Positions 1 through 8,277 of a stretch of 64,000 nt of DNA are shown here, piece by piece. Position numbers and translations under genes: made by a program. Where the stretch lies: NCBI RefSeq assembly GCF_000373145.1, contig NZ_KB890614.1, positions 94,042-158,041 on the forward strand. The letters are read 5' to 3'. The stretch comes from Thermus oshimai DSM 12092 (lineage in GTDB: Bacteria > Deinococcota > Deinococci > Deinococcales > Thermaceae). Numbering within the stretch: position 1 is the first letter of the stretch; every line of letters begins with the position of its first letter. The notes beneath the pieces were generated by a model. It was given only the letters and a program-made list of their open reading frames with translations, made no database searches and was not told where the DNA came from.

Positions 1-917
1 TCTACACCGGGGCCCCCATCCCCACGGGGGCGGACGCGGTGGTGCGGGTGGAGGACACGAAAAGGGAAGGGGAGTGGGTCCTCCTCTATGCCCCCGCGAG
101 CCCCAAGGACATCCGGCCCAGGGGGGACGACCTGAAGAAGGGGGAGGTCTACCTCCGCCGGGGGGACCTCCTCACCCCGGGCCGCCTGGCCCTGGCCGCG
201 GCCATGGGCCACCCCCGCCTTCCGGTGTTCCGGAGGCCCCGGGTGGGCATCCTCTCCACGGGGGACGAGGTGGTGGAGCCGGGGGAGCCCCTGCCCTTTG
301 GGGGGGTGTACAACTCCAACGCCTACGGGCTCCTCGGCCTGGTGCGGGAGGCCGGGGGGGAGCCCGTCCTCCTGGGGAAGGTCCCCGACGACCCCAAGCG
401 GCTCCTTGCCGCCCTGGAAGCCGCCCTGCCCCTGGACCTCCTCCTCACCTCCGGGGGGGTGTCCATGGGGGCCTACGATGTGGTGCGCCGGGTCTTGGAG
501 GAGGAGGGGGAGGTGGTCTTCTGGAAGGTGCGCCAGCAGCCGGGGGGGCCCCTTCTCCTGGCCCGGCTTAGGGGGGTGCCGGTTTTGGGCCTCCCCGGAA
601 ACCCCGTCTCCAGCCTGGTGACCTTTTTCCTCTACGGCCGCCCCTTCCTCTTCCGCCTCTTGAAGCGCACCGAGGCCCCTTACGGGACCCTTAAGGCCCG
701 GGCCCTTACCCCCTTCAAGGGGGCCAAGGGGAAGAAGGTCTTCCGCCGGGGGGTGCTCTCCTTTGAGGAGGGGCCGGTGGTGCGCACCACCGGGAACCAG
801 TCCAGCGGGGTCCTGCGCTCCATGGCCTTTGGCAACGTCCTGGTGGTCCTCCCCCCGGACCGGGACCTCGAGGCCGGGGAGGAGGCCACCGTCATCCCCT
901 TGACTTTTGTTCCTTGA
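1..917 (+). CDS. moeA: Molybdopterin molybdenumtransferase MoeA, 5'-truncated by the window edge
   Basis: MoeA inserts molybdate into adenylylated molybdopterin, the last step of molybdenum cofactor synthesis in the cytoplasm. The reading frame is open from base 3, so the N-terminal part lies outside the window. Family motifs are visible in order: TGAPIPTGADAVV at the very start, STGDEVVEPGEPL, TSGGVSMGAYD and LPGNPVSS, followed by the C-terminal MoeA domain IV ending in LTFVP. The start cannot be given. The gene implies Mo-dependent oxidoreductases elsewhere in the genome. It ends about 80 bp before the helicase gene, with no obvious terminator between them. Confidence 0.93.
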   Translation, partial: YTGAPIPTGADAVVRVEDTKREGEWVLLYAPASPKDIRPRGDDLKKGEVYLRRGDLLTPGRLALAAAMGHPRLPVFRRPRVGILSTGDEVVEPGEPLPFGGVYNSNAYGLLGLVREAGGEPVLLGKVPDDPKRLLAALEAALPLDLLLTSGGVSMGAYDVVRRVLEEEGEVVFWKVRQQPGGPLLLARLRGVPVLGLPGNPVSSLVTFFLYGRPFLFRLLKRTEAPYGTLKARALTPFKGAKGKKVFRRGVLSFEEGPVVRTTGNQSSGVLRSMAFGNVLVVLPPDRDLEAGEEATVIPLTFVP

Positions 918-999
918 ATCACTAACCTAAGAAGGTTTACGGGCATCCCCCTCTTCCTCCTTGGGCGTGCGGGTGAGGCCCGGAAAGGAACCGAAGAGG

Positions 1000-2526
1000 A
1001 TGGAGTTTGCCAACTTTCCCTTGAAGCCGGAGATCCTGGAGGCCCTAAAGGCCAAGGGCATCTTTGCCCCCACCCCCATTCAGGCCGCCGCGTTGCCCAT
1101 CGCCCTGGACGGGCGGGACCTCATCGGCCAGGCCCGCACGGGCACGGGCAAGACCCTGGCCTTCGCCCTGCCCATCGCCGAGCGCCTGGCCCCCTCTTCC
1201 GAGCGGGGCCGCCCCCCCAGGGCCCTGGTCCTCACCCCCACCCGGGAGCTGGCCCTGCAGGTGGCGGAGGAGGTGGCCTCCGTGGCCCCCCACCTCAAGG
1301 TGGTGGCCGTCTACGGGGGCACCGGCTACGGCAAGCAAAAGGAGGCCCTGGCCCGGGGGGCCGACGTGGTGGTGGCCACCCCCGGGCGGGCCCTGGACTA
1401 TTTGGAGCAGGGGGTCTTGGACCTCTCCCGGGTGGAGATCGCCGTCTTGGACGAGGCGGACGAGATGCTCTCCATGGGGTTTGAGGAGGAGGTGGAAAGG
1501 CTTCTTTCCGCCACCCCCAAGGAGCGCCAGACCCTCCTCTTCTCCGCCACCCTGCCCTCCTGGGCCCGGAAGCTTTCCGAGCGCTACATGCGCGCCCCCG
1601 TGCTCATCAACGTGGTGAGGGAGGAGGGGGTGACCTACCAGGAGGAGGCCATCCTGGCCCCCACCGACCGCCTGGGCCTCCTTTCCGACCTCCTCTTTGT
1701 GAAGGCCCCCAAGCGGGCCATCGTCTTCACCTCCACCAAGCGGGAAACGGAGGAGGTGGCCGCGGGCCTCCTCCAGGCGGGCCACCCCGCCCGGGCCATC
1801 CACGGGGACCTTTCCCAGTCGGACCGGGAGCGGGTCCTGAAGGCCTTCCGGGAGGGGGAGGTGCGCGTTCTCGTGGCCACGGACGTGGCCGCCCGGGGCC
1901 TGGACATCCCCGAGGTGGACCTGGTGGTCCACTACCGCCTGCCCCAAAGCCCCGAGGCCTACCAGCACCGCTCCGGACGCACGGGCCGGGCCGGGCGGGG
2001 GGGCGAGGTGGTGGCCTTCTATGGCCCTAGGGAGAAGCGGGAGCTCATGGCCCTGGAAAAGGCCGTGGGCCGCACCTTCCGCCGGGTGAACCCCCCCACG
2101 CCGGAGGAGGTCTTGGAGGCCAAATGGCAACACCTCCTGGCCCGCCTGGCCGGGGTGCCGGAGCGGGACTACAAGCTCTACCTGGACTTCGCCCAGCGCC
2201 TTTTCGCCGAGGGGCGGGTGGAGGTGGTGGCGGCCCTCATGGCCCTCCTCCTGGGCGGGGCCCCCAAGGAGAAGAGCCTCCTCACGGGGGAGGAGGGCTG
2301 GCGCACCTTTAAGGCCACCGGGGCCCGGCTCACCCTGCCCCGCCTGGTGGCCCTCCTCAAGGAGCGGGGCCTCGAGGTGGGGAAGATCCTCGAGGCGGAG
2401 GACGGCTTCTACGTAGACCTCCGCCCCCAGGATCTTCCCAAGCTCAGCCAGCTCCAGGGCCTTCGCCTGGAGCAGGCCAAGCGGGTGGAGGGGGTTTTGG
2501 CGGCCCCTGGCCCGAAAAGGCGCTAG
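1000..2526 (+). CDS. hera: DEAD-box ATP-dependent RNA helicase Hera
   Basis: The protein closely resembles the heat-resistant RNA-dependent ATPase Hera of T. thermophilus, which remodels structured RNA and is linked to ribosome/RNase P RNA. Walker A ARTGTGKT (about 45-52), DEAD (151-154), SAT (182-184) and HRSGRTGRAG of the second RecA domain are all present. They are followed by the Hera-specific dimerisation and RNA-binding C-terminal region. I chose ATG 1000 because MEFANFPLKPEILEAL matches the known N-terminus; an upstream TTG at 961 would add 13 residues. Length is 508 residues, typical of Hera. A perfect hairpin lies just downstream. Confidence 0.93.
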   Translation: MEFANFPLKPEILEALKAKGIFAPTPIQAAALPIALDGRDLIGQARTGTGKTLAFALPIAERLAPSSERGRPPRALVLTPTRELALQVAEEVASVAPHLKVVAVYGGTGYGKQKEALARGADVVVATPGRALDYLEQGVLDLSRVEIAVLDEADEMLSMGFEEEVERLLSATPKERQTLLFSATLPSWARKLSERYMRAPVLINVVREEGVTYQEEAILAPTDRLGLLSDLLFVKAPKRAIVFTSTKRETEEVAAGLLQAGHPARAIHGDLSQSDRERVLKAFREGEVRVLVATDVAARGLDIPEVDLVVHYRLPQSPEAYQHRSGRTGRAGRGGEVVAFYGPREKRELMALEKAVGRTFRRVNPPTPEEVLEAKWQHLLARLAGVPERDYKLYLDFAQRLFAEGRVEVVAALMALLLGGAPKEKSLLTGEEGWRTFKATGARLTLPRLVALLKERGLEVGKILEAEDGFYVDLRPQDLPKLSQLQGLRLEQAKRVEGVLAAPGPKRR

Positions 2527-2549
2527 AGCGCCAAGCCATACAAAAGGAG

Positions 2550-2576
2550 CCCACCTCCCCCTTAGGGGGAGGTGGG
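2550..2576. terminator. Shared hairpin between convergent hera and tRNA-Arg
   Basis: A 12-bp perfect inverted repeat (CCCACCTCCCCC, loop TTA, GGGGGAGGTGGG) lies between the stop of hera and the 3' end of the reverse-strand tRNA. It has no long T run. As the only structure between convergent genes it probably ends transcription in both directions. Confidence 0.6.
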
Positions 2577-2579
2577 GCT

Positions 2580-2656
2580 TGGTGCGCCCGGAGGGATTCG
2601 AACCCCCGGCCTAGGGCTTAGGAAGCCCCCGCTCTATCCTGCTGAGCTACGGGCGC
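2580..2656 (-). tRNA. tRNA-Arg (anticodon CCT)
   Basis: Read on the reverse strand the segment folds as a full cloverleaf. The acceptor is GCGCCCG/CGGGCGC, the anticodon stem GGGGC/GCCCT, the anticodon loop TTCCTAA with anticodon CCT, and the T loop TTCGAAT. The discriminator is A and CCA is encoded. It decodes AGG. Confidence 0.95.
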
Positions 2657-2670
2657 CCACACCTTTGGCG

Positions 2671-2699
2671 ATTCTAGCACCCGGGAAGGGCGAAGGCAA
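2671..2699 (-). promoter_or_regulatory. Promoter of tRNA-Arg
   Basis: On the reverse strand a -35 TTGCCT and a -10 TAGAAT are separated by exactly 17 bp. They sit about 15 bp upstream of the tRNA 5' end. Confidence 0.75.
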
Positions 2700-2734
2700 G
2701 GCGTATAGTTTTTTCCGGGGCTAAGGGCCCTTTG

Positions 2735-2740
2735 TATAAG
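2735..2740 (+). promoter_or_regulatory. Possible -10 box of the transketolase operon
   Basis: TATAAG occurs in the 154-bp gap before transketolase. No good -35 is placed 16-18 bp upstream, which would fit an activated promoter but may be chance. Confidence 0.3.
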
Positions 2741-2810
2741 GGAGCTTTTATGGATGCCCCGGAGGGCTTGGCTTGTGCCCGGCCTCACGCGCCCTTAGCC
2801 TGGAGGGAAG

Positions 2811-4766
2811 ATGACCGAGACCAAAGACCTAGCCGCCCTTTCGGTGAACGCCATCCGCTTTTTGGCCATAGACGCCGTGGAGAAGGCGAGAAGCGGCCAC
2901 CCCGGCATGCCCATGGCCATGGCCCCCCTGGCCTACCTCCTCTTCCGGGAGGTCCTGCGCCACCACCCCGAAGACCCCTTGTGGCCGGACCGGGACCGGT
3001 TCGTCCTCTCCGCAGGGCACGGCTCCATGCTCCTTTATGCCGTCCTCCACCTCACGGGCTACGACCTTCCCCTGGAGGAGCTCCAGCGCTTCCGCCAATG
3101 GGGCTCCAAGACCCCCGGCCACCCCGAGCGGGGCCACACCCCAGGGGTGGAGGTGACCACGGGGCCCTTGGGCCAGGGGATCTCCACCGCGGTGGGCCTG
3201 GCCTTGGCGGAGAAGAAGCTCGCCCTGGAGTTCAACCGCCCGGGGCACACGGTGGTGGACCACTGGACCTACGTCCTGGCCTCGGACGGGGACCTGATGG
3301 AGGGGGTTTCCGGGGAGGCGAGCTCTTTGGCGGGCACCTGGGGGCTTTCCAAGCTCATCGTCTTCTGGGACGACAACCGCATCTCCATTGACGGCCCCAC
3401 GGACCTGGCCTTCACGGAGGACGTCCTCGCCCGCTACCGGGCCTACGGCTGGCAGACCCTGAGGGTGGAGGACGCCAACGACCTCTCCGCCCTCCAGCAC
3501 GCCCTACGGCTCGCCCAGCTGGACGAGCGGCCCACCCTCATCGCCGTGCGGAGCCACATCGGCTACGGCTCCCCCAAGCAGGACTCCCACAAGGCCCATG
3601 GGGAGCCCTTGGGGCCGGAGGCGGTGGAGGCCACCCGCAAGGCCCTGGGCTGGCCCTACCCGCCTTTCGTGGTGCCGGAGGAGGTCTACCGCCACATGGA
3701 CATGCGCCCGAGGGGCCGGGCCCTGAAGGAGGAATGGGAAAGGCGCCTCGAGGCCTACGCCAAGGCCTACCCTGACCTCTACGAGGAGCTCCTCCGCCGC
3801 CTCAAGGGGGAGCTACCCCCCTTGCCCGAAACCCCTCCCGCCTTTGACAAGCCCGTGGCCACCCGGGCGGCAAGCGGCCGCACCCTGGACGAGATCGCCC
3901 CCAGGATGCCCGAGCTCCTTGGGGGTAGCGCCGACCTCACCCCCTCCAACAACACCCAGGCCAAGGGGATGGCGGACTTTTCCCGGGAGAACCCTTCCGG
4001 CCGCTACCTCCACTTCGGGGTGCGGGAGCACGCCATGGGGGCCATCCTGAACGGGCTCAACCTCCACGGGGGGTATAGGGCCTACGGGGGGACCTTCCTG
4101 GTCTTCTCCGACTACATGCGCCCCGCCCTCCGCCTTGCCGCCCTCATGGGGACCCCCACGGTCTTTGTCTTCACCCACGACTCCATCGCCCTTGGGGAGG
4201 ACGGCCCCACCCACCAGCCCGTGGAGCACCTCATGGCCCTGAGGGCCATGCCGGACCTTTGGGTGATCCGTCCCGCGGACGCCCACGAGACCTTCTACGC
4301 CTGGCAGGTGGCCTTGAGGCGGAAGGAAGGCCCCACCGCCCTCATCCTCACCCGCCAGGCGGTGCCCCTCCTTTCCCCGGAGAAGGCGAAAGGGCTCCTA
4401 AAGGGCGGGTACGTCCTGGAGGAGGACGAGGAGCCCGAGGGCATCCTGGTGGCCACGGGGAGCGAGGTCCACCTGGCCCTCAGGGCCAAGGCCCTCCTGA
4501 ACGGAAAGGGGCGGCGGGTGCGGGTGGTGAGCCTGCCTTCTTGGGAGCTCTTTGAGGCCCAGCCTGCGGAGTACCGGGAGCAGGTTCTCCCCAAAGGGCT
4601 TCCCACGGTGGCGGTGGAGGCGGGGGCCAGCTTGGGCTGGGAGCGGTACGCCCATAGGGCAGTGGGCCTGGACCGCTTCGGGGCCAGCGCCCCCTACCCC
4701 GAGGTCTACGAGCGCCTGGGCTTCACCCCGGAGCGGGTGGCGGAGGCCTTGGAAGAGCTCCTATGA
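2811..4766 (+). CDS. tkt: Transketolase
   Basis: Thiamine-diphosphate enzyme that moves two-carbon units between ketoses and aldoses; in the Calvin cycle it makes xylulose-5-P and ribose-5-P/erythrose-4-P. At 651 residues it has normal length. The N-terminal part has the [15 protein letters not shown] signature and the ThDP-motif GDGDL-like segment (SDGDLMEG); the middle has FGVREHAMG; the C-terminal third carries the transketolase C domain. Start ATG follows GGAGGG. The stop overlaps the ATG of the next gene (ATGA), so it heads a tightly coupled operon. Its place next to RuBisCO genes suggests a CBB-dedicated copy, although a housekeeping role cannot be excluded. Confidence 0.95.
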   Translation: MTETKDLAALSVNAIRFLAIDAVEKARSGHPGMPMAMAPLAYLLFREVLRHHPEDPLWPDRDRFVLSAGHGSMLLYAVLHLTGYDLPLEELQRFRQWGSKTPGHPERGHTPGVEVTTGPLGQGISTAVGLALAEKKLALEFNRPGHTVVDHWTYVLASDGDLMEGVSGEASSLAGTWGLSKLIVFWDDNRISIDGPTDLAFTEDVLARYRAYGWQTLRVEDANDLSALQHALRLAQLDERPTLIAVRSHIGYGSPKQDSHKAHGEPLGPEAVEATRKALGWPYPPFVVPEEVYRHMDMRPRGRALKEEWERRLEAYAKAYPDLYEELLRRLKGELPPLPETPPAFDKPVATRAASGRTLDEIAPRMPELLGGSADLTPSNNTQAKGMADFSRENPSGRYLHFGVREHAMGAILNGLNLHGGYRAYGGTFLVFSDYMRPALRLAALMGTPTVFVFTHDSIALGEDGPTHQPVEHLMALRAMPDLWVIRPADAHETFYAWQVALRRKEGPTALILTRQAVPLLSPEKAKGLLKGGYVLEEDEEPEGILVATGSEVHLALRAKALLNGKGRRVRVVSLPSWELFEAQPAEYREQVLPKGLPTVAVEAGASLGWERYAHRAVGLDRFGASAPYPEVYERLGFTPERVAEALEELL

Positions 4767-5455
4767 GGTTCTGGGTGGACCCCCTACCCCGCCCTGGGGC
4801 CTACCGGGAGGTGGCCATCGTGGTGGACGTGATCCGGGCCACCACCACCGCGGGGGTCTACCTGGAGGCGGGGGCCGAGGCTCTGGTCCTGGCCCCCTCC
4901 CTCGAGGCCGCCCGGGCCCTCAGGCGCCCGGGGGAGGTCCTGGCGGGGGAGGTGGGGGGGCTTAGGCCCGAGGGGTTTGACCTGGGGAACTCCCCCAAGG
5001 AGGCGGAGGGGGTCCGGGGCCGGACGGTGGTCATGGCCACCACCAACGGCACCCGGGCGGCCCACGCGGTCAAGGGGGCCCGGGCCATCCTCTTGGGATC
5101 GTTGCAGAACGCCTCCAGCGTGGCCCAAAAGGCCTCGGAGCTGGGGGAGGAGGTGGCCCTGGTGGCCGCGGGCAAGGAGGGCCAGGTGGCCTTGGACGAC
5201 CTCTACGCCGTGGGGGTCATCGGGGCTAGGCTGTTGGCCCTGGGGTTCCGGCCCGAAGGGGAGATGGCCCATCTGGCCCTCTTCCTGGCCCAGAGCCCGC
5301 CTTTGGAGGTCCTTTGGGTTTCCGAGGCCGCCCAGGCCCTGGAGCGGGTGGGCCTGGGGGCGGACGTGGCCCTGTGCGCCCAGGTGGACCGCCACGGGGT
5401 GGTGCCCGTCTTCCAGGGCTTCCGGGACGGGGGGATGGTTTTCGGGAGGGGCTGA
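4763..5455 (+). CDS. ComB-family phosphatase (2-phosphosulfolactate phosphatase-like)
   Basis: The 230-residue protein shows the ComB family motifs [10 protein letters not shown] (20-29), GEVGG (62-66), DLGNSP (73-78) and TTNGTRA (93-99). Archaeal ComB dephosphorylates 2-phosphosulfolactate in coenzyme M synthesis and, as far as I recall, acts on other phosphate esters of 2-hydroxycarboxylic acids. Thermus has no known coenzyme M need. In this operon a substrate such as 2-phosphoglycolate, the product of RuBisCO oxygenation, is a plausible inference, but nothing in the sequence proves it. It is translationally coupled to genes on both sides. Confidence 0.82.
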   Translation: MRFWVDPLPRPGAYREVAIVVDVIRATTTAGVYLEAGAEALVLAPSLEAARALRRPGEVLAGEVGGLRPEGFDLGNSPKEAEGVRGRTVVMATTNGTRAAHAVKGARAILLGSLQNASSVAQKASELGEEVALVAAGKEGQVALDDLYAVGVIGARLLALGFRPEGEMAHLALFLAQSPPLEVLWVSEAAQALERVGLGADVALCAQVDRHGVVPVFQGFRDGGMVFGRG

Positions 5456-6261
5456 TGCTCTTGAGCCTAAAAGAGGTCCTCCCCGAGAAGGGCCGGGCGG
5501 TGGGGGCCTTTGACGTGGTGGGCCTGGAGTGGGCGGAGGCGGTCTTGGAGGGGGCGGAAACCCTGGGCCTGCCCGTGATCCTCAGCGTGGCCCCCCACCT
5601 GGGGGGGCCGCCCCTCCCCGCCCTGGCCCCCGGCCTCCGCCACCTGGCGGAGGCGGCCCGGGTGCCCGTGGCCCTCCACCTGGACCACGGGGAAACCCTA
5701 GAGGAGGTGGTGGAGGCCCTGCGCCTGGGGTTTACGGGGGTGATGCTGGACGGAAGCCACCTCCCCTTGGAGGAGAACATCCGCCTCACCCGCCTGGCGG
5801 TGGAGGTGGCCCGGGCCTTCGGCGCGGGGGTGGAGGGGGAGGTGGGGGTGGTGCCGGGCCACTACGGCCCCGGGGAGGACCGGGAGGCCCCCCTCTACAC
5901 CGACCCCCTCGAGGCCGAGCGCTACCTGGCGGAAACAGGGGTGGACGCCCTGGCGGTGAGCATCGGCACCCGGCACGGCCTCTACAAGGGGCCCACCCGG
6001 CTCAACCTCCCCCTTCTGGAGCGCCTTTCCGCCCTCCCCGTGCCCCTGGTGCTCCACGGGGCTTCGGGGCTTAGCCCCGAGGAGTACCGGGCCCTGGTGC
6101 AGAGGGGCATCCGCAAGATCAACCTCTACGCCGACCTGGCCCTGGAGGCGGCCCGGGCCCTGAGGGAGGTTTCGGGGGAAGGCTACTTGGACCTCATGGC
6201 GGGGATGAAGGAGGCCCTGAAGGGGCTCGCCATGGCCCGGATGCGCCTATGGTGGGGGTAA
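5455..6261 (+). CDS. Class II ketose-bisphosphate aldolase, first of two in the locus
   Basis: Zinc-dependent aldolase fold of 268 residues. Probable metal and catalytic residues are D77-H78 in LHLDHGE, H174 in SIGTRHGLYKG and H201 in LVLHGASG, all in the positions typical of the FbaA/GatY/KbaY family. It starts at ATG 5455, overlapping the previous stop as TGATG. It is shorter and clearly diverged from the second aldolase at 14655-15578, so it is not a recent duplicate. The substrate could be fructose-1,6-bisphosphate, sedoheptulose-1,7-bisphosphate or tagatose-bisphosphate; sequence alone does not decide. The Calvin cycle needs both FBP and SBP condensation. Confidence 0.85.
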   Translation: MLLSLKEVLPEKGRAVGAFDVVGLEWAEAVLEGAETLGLPVILSVAPHLGGPPLPALAPGLRHLAEAARVPVALHLDHGETLEEVVEALRLGFTGVMLDGSHLPLEENIRLTRLAVEVARAFGAGVEGEVGVVPGHYGPGEDREAPLYTDPLEAERYLAETGVDALAVSIGTRHGLYKGPTRLNLPLLERLSALPVPLVLHGASGLSPEEYRALVQRGIRKINLYADLALEAARALREVSGEGYLDLMAGMKEALKGLAMARMRLWWG

Positions 6262-7001
6262 AGGCCCTGCTCTTGGACCTGGACGGCACCCTGGCGGAGA
6301 CGGAGGAGCTCCACCGGGAGGCCTTCAACCGCGCCTTCCGGGAGGCGGGCCTCCCCTTCTCCTGGGACCGGCCCCTCTACAAGGCCCTTCTGGAGGTGAC
6401 GGGGGGCAAGGAGCGCATCGCCCACTTCCTCCGCTCCTTCCCGGATGCCCCCCGGCTTTCCGAGGAGGCCCTAACCCGCCTGCACCAGCGGAAAAACGCC
6501 CTCTACGAGGCCCTTCTTCGGGAGGAGGGGGCCCCTTTGCGCCCGGGGGTGCGAAGGCTTCTGGGGGAGGCCCGGGAGGCGGGGCTCCTCTTGGCCCTGG
6601 TCACCACCACCAGCCCGGAGAACGCCCGGGCCTTTTTGGAGACCAGCGGGCTAAAGGGGGTCTTTCACCTGGTCCTGGCGGGGGACATCGTGCCCCGCAA
6701 GAAGCCCGACCCCGCCATCTACCACCTGGCCCGAAGGGAGCTGGGCCTAGGGGAGGGGGAGGGGGTGGCGGTGGAGGACTCCCGGAACGGCCTCCTCTCC
6801 GCCCGGGGGGCGGGCTTCCCGGTGCTCATCACCCCGGGGCTCTACACCGCGGACCAGGACTTTTCCGAGGCCCAAGGGGTGGCGGAGCACCTGGGGGAGC
6901 CGGGGCACCCGGCCCGGTTCCTCCAGGGCCCCCGGGCGGGGGAAAGGGGAGTGGTGGACCTGGACTACCTGGAGGAGGTGAGGGGATGGTGGAGCACCTG
7001 A
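6249..7001 (+). CDS. cbbY: CbbY-type HAD phosphatase (xylulose-1,5-bisphosphate phosphatase)
   Basis: HAD hydrolase of 250 residues. It has nucleophile D10 and acid/base D12 in LDLDGTLAETEELHREAFN, TTTS (119-122), lysines in RKKPDPAIY (150-158) and VEDSRNG (175-181). The LAETEELH start, TGGKERIAHF (51-60) and the PGLYTADQDF segment match proteobacterial CbbY rather than general Gph phosphatases. CbbY destroys xylulose-1,5-bisphosphate, an inhibitory misfire product of RuBisCO released by the CbbX activase encoded downstream. The gene overlaps the aldolase before it by 13 bp and is followed by the Dabb gene with another overlap. Confidence 0.9.
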   Translation: MVGVKALLLDLDGTLAETEELHREAFNRAFREAGLPFSWDRPLYKALLEVTGGKERIAHFLRSFPDAPRLSEEALTRLHQRKNALYEALLREEGAPLRPGVRRLLGEAREAGLLLALVTTTSPENARAFLETSGLKGVFHLVLAGDIVPRKKPDPAIYHLARRELGLGEGEGVAVEDSRNGLLSARGAGFPVLITPGLYTADQDFSEAQGVAEHLGEPGHPARFLQGPRAGERGVVDLDYLEEVRGWWST

Positions 7002-7291
7002 TCGTCTTCAACGCGGAGGCGAGCCCGGAGGAGGTGCGGCGCATGGTGGCCGAGGCCAAGGCGGTCCTCACCCAGATTCCTGGGGTCTTGGGCCTGCGCT
7101 ACGGGGAGGCCCTGAGCCCGGGGGCCCGGTACCGGTACTGGCTTTCCGTGGTCTTTGCGGGGCCGGAGGTGGTGGAGGTCTACCGGGACCACCCCCTGCA
7201 CGTGGACTTCGCCAACCGGGTCTTCCGGCCCATGGCCAAGGACCGCATCACCACCGACTACCTGGTCCTGGAGGGGCCATGCGCACCCTGA
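6986..7291 (+). CDS. Dabb (stress-responsive A/B barrel) domain protein
   Basis: A 101-residue single-domain protein starting MVEHLIVFN, with the family pattern MVAEAKAVLTQIPGV and DHPLHVDFANRVFRPM. Dabb proteins form small dimeric ferredoxin-like barrels; members range from plant stress proteins to polyketide cyclases, so no reaction can be assigned. The ATG lies after GGAGGTGAGG inside the end of cbbY, and its own end overlaps the next ORF, so it is cotranscribed with CBB genes. Confidence 0.8.
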   Translation: MVEHLIVFNAEASPEEVRRMVAEAKAVLTQIPGVLGLRYGEALSPGARYRYWLSVVFAGPEVVEVYRDHPLHVDFANRVFRPMAKDRITTDYLVLEGPCAP

Positions 7292-7551
7292 CCTATCGGG
7301 AGGCCGAGCCCCAGGCCCTGAAGGTGCTGGTGGACGGGGTAGGGGAGGGCCTGGTCCTCCTGGGGGAGGGGGGTTACTACGCCCTCTACTACTTCTTTGG
7401 CCTCTACGGGCGGAAGGCCCCCGACCCCGAGGAAACCCCCGACTGGGTGGAGGGCCCAAGGCCCAGCCCAGAGGGCTTCCGGGAGCCCTACGACCAGGCG
7501 AAGTGGTTGGAGGCCAACGGGTATATGCTCTTCATCAACGAGTCCAAGTAG
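7279..7551 (+). CDS. Small protein of unknown function, paralogue A
   Basis: 90 residues, acidic to neutral, no signal peptide or membrane segment. I do not recognise a named family. It shares with the next gene the pattern Y-x-EA...A..VL.DG.G...VL...GYxALYYF, then TPxWxEGP, then a PY...LE..G end. This pattern of aromatic residues followed by WxEGP suggests a small alpha/beta fold. The start overlaps the Dabb gene by 13 bp, so translation is coupled. Confidence 0.7.
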   Translation: MRTLTYREAEPQALKVLVDGVGEGLVLLGEGGYYALYYFFGLYGRKAPDPEETPDWVEGPRPSPEGFREPYDQAKWLEANGYMLFINESK

Positions 7552-7562
7552 GAGGGGGAAGG

Positions 7563-7832
7563 ATGGAGTACGCGGAGATGCCCTACGAGGAGGCCAGGAA
7601 GCGGGCGGTGAGGGTGCTGGAGGACGGCTATGGGGACGCGGTGGTCCTTAAGGACGAGCACGGCTACTGGGCCTTGTACTACTTCTACTGGGCCCAGACC
7701 CCGCCCCCTGCGGCCACCCCCCACTGGATGGAGGGCCCCCTGGGGGAGGTGGGGGCCATCCGCTCCCCTTACGAGATGAAGAAGTTCCTGGAAGAGGTGG
7801 GAGAGCCCGATTTCCTCAACGATGTAGACTAA
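7563..7832 (+). CDS. Small protein of unknown function, paralogue B
   Basis: 89 residues beginning MEYAEMPYEEARKRAVRVL, after the RBS GGAGGGGGAAGG. It is a diverged copy of the preceding protein: GYWALYYF, TPHWMEGP and PYEMKKFLE correspond to GYYALYYF, TPDWVEGP and PYDQAKWLE. Tandem retention of two different copies in a CBB operon suggests a heteromer or separate roles. Function unknown. Confidence 0.7.
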   Translation: MEYAEMPYEEARKRAVRVLEDGYGDAVVLKDEHGYWALYYFYWAQTPPPAATPHWMEGPLGEVGAIRSPYEMKKFLEEVGEPDFLNDVD

Positions 7833-7836
7833 CCCT

Positions 7837-8277
7837 GTGAGGCGGGACGCCTACCGCATCCTCCAGGCCACGGAGACGGTCATCTACCTCTTCGCGGGCT
7901 TCCTCATCGCCGCCGGGGCGGCCATCCTCCTCCTCACCACCCTGCTGGAGGGGGTGGAGAACCTCCTGGCGGGGCGGTACCACGAGGTGGCCCTCACCCT
8001 TCTGGACCGGGTCCTCCTGGCCCTGATGCTGGCGGAGATCCTCTACACCCTGGTGCGCTTCGCCCGGGAGGGGAGCCTCGAGGCCACCCCCTTCCTCATC
8101 ATCGGCATCATCGCCGCGGTGCGCCGGGTCCTGGTGCTCACCGCGGAGGCGGTGGAGAAGTTTGACCTCAGCGACCCCGCGTTTATGGCCGTCCTGGCGG
8201 AGCTCGGCCTCCTGGCCCTTCTGGTGGTGGCCTTCGCCCTGGCCATCCGCCTGGTCAAGAGCCTAGAAGGGCGATGA
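7837..8277 (+). CDS. PsiE-like four-helix membrane protein
   Basis: 146 residues with four predicted membrane segments (about 17-37, 58-75, 88-105 and 120-140). The ILYTLVRFAREGSLEATPFLIIGIIAAVRRVLV region resembles phosphate-starvation-inducible PsiE-family proteins. The start is GTG four bases after the previous stop. Function in the family is unclear. It ends the forward operon and overlaps the convergent cbbR end by 23 bp. Confidence 0.65.
   Translation: MRRDAYRILQATETVIYLFAGFLIAAGAAILLLTTLLEGVENLLAGRYHEVALTLLDRVLLALMLAEILYTLVRFAREGSLEATPFLIIGIIAAVRRVLVLTAEAVEKFDLSDPAFMAVLAELGLLALLVVAFALAIRLVKSLEGR

Noticed and set aside
1045..2133. A 362-codon reverse frame opposite hera
   Set aside because: Same antisense artefact of high GC; the forward protein has full helicase motifs.
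7155..7562. N-terminal extension fusing the second small paralogue to sequence overlapping the Dabb gene
   Set aside because: The extension is out-of-frame translation of two real genes; ATG 7563 has a good RBS and aligns with the paralogue's start.
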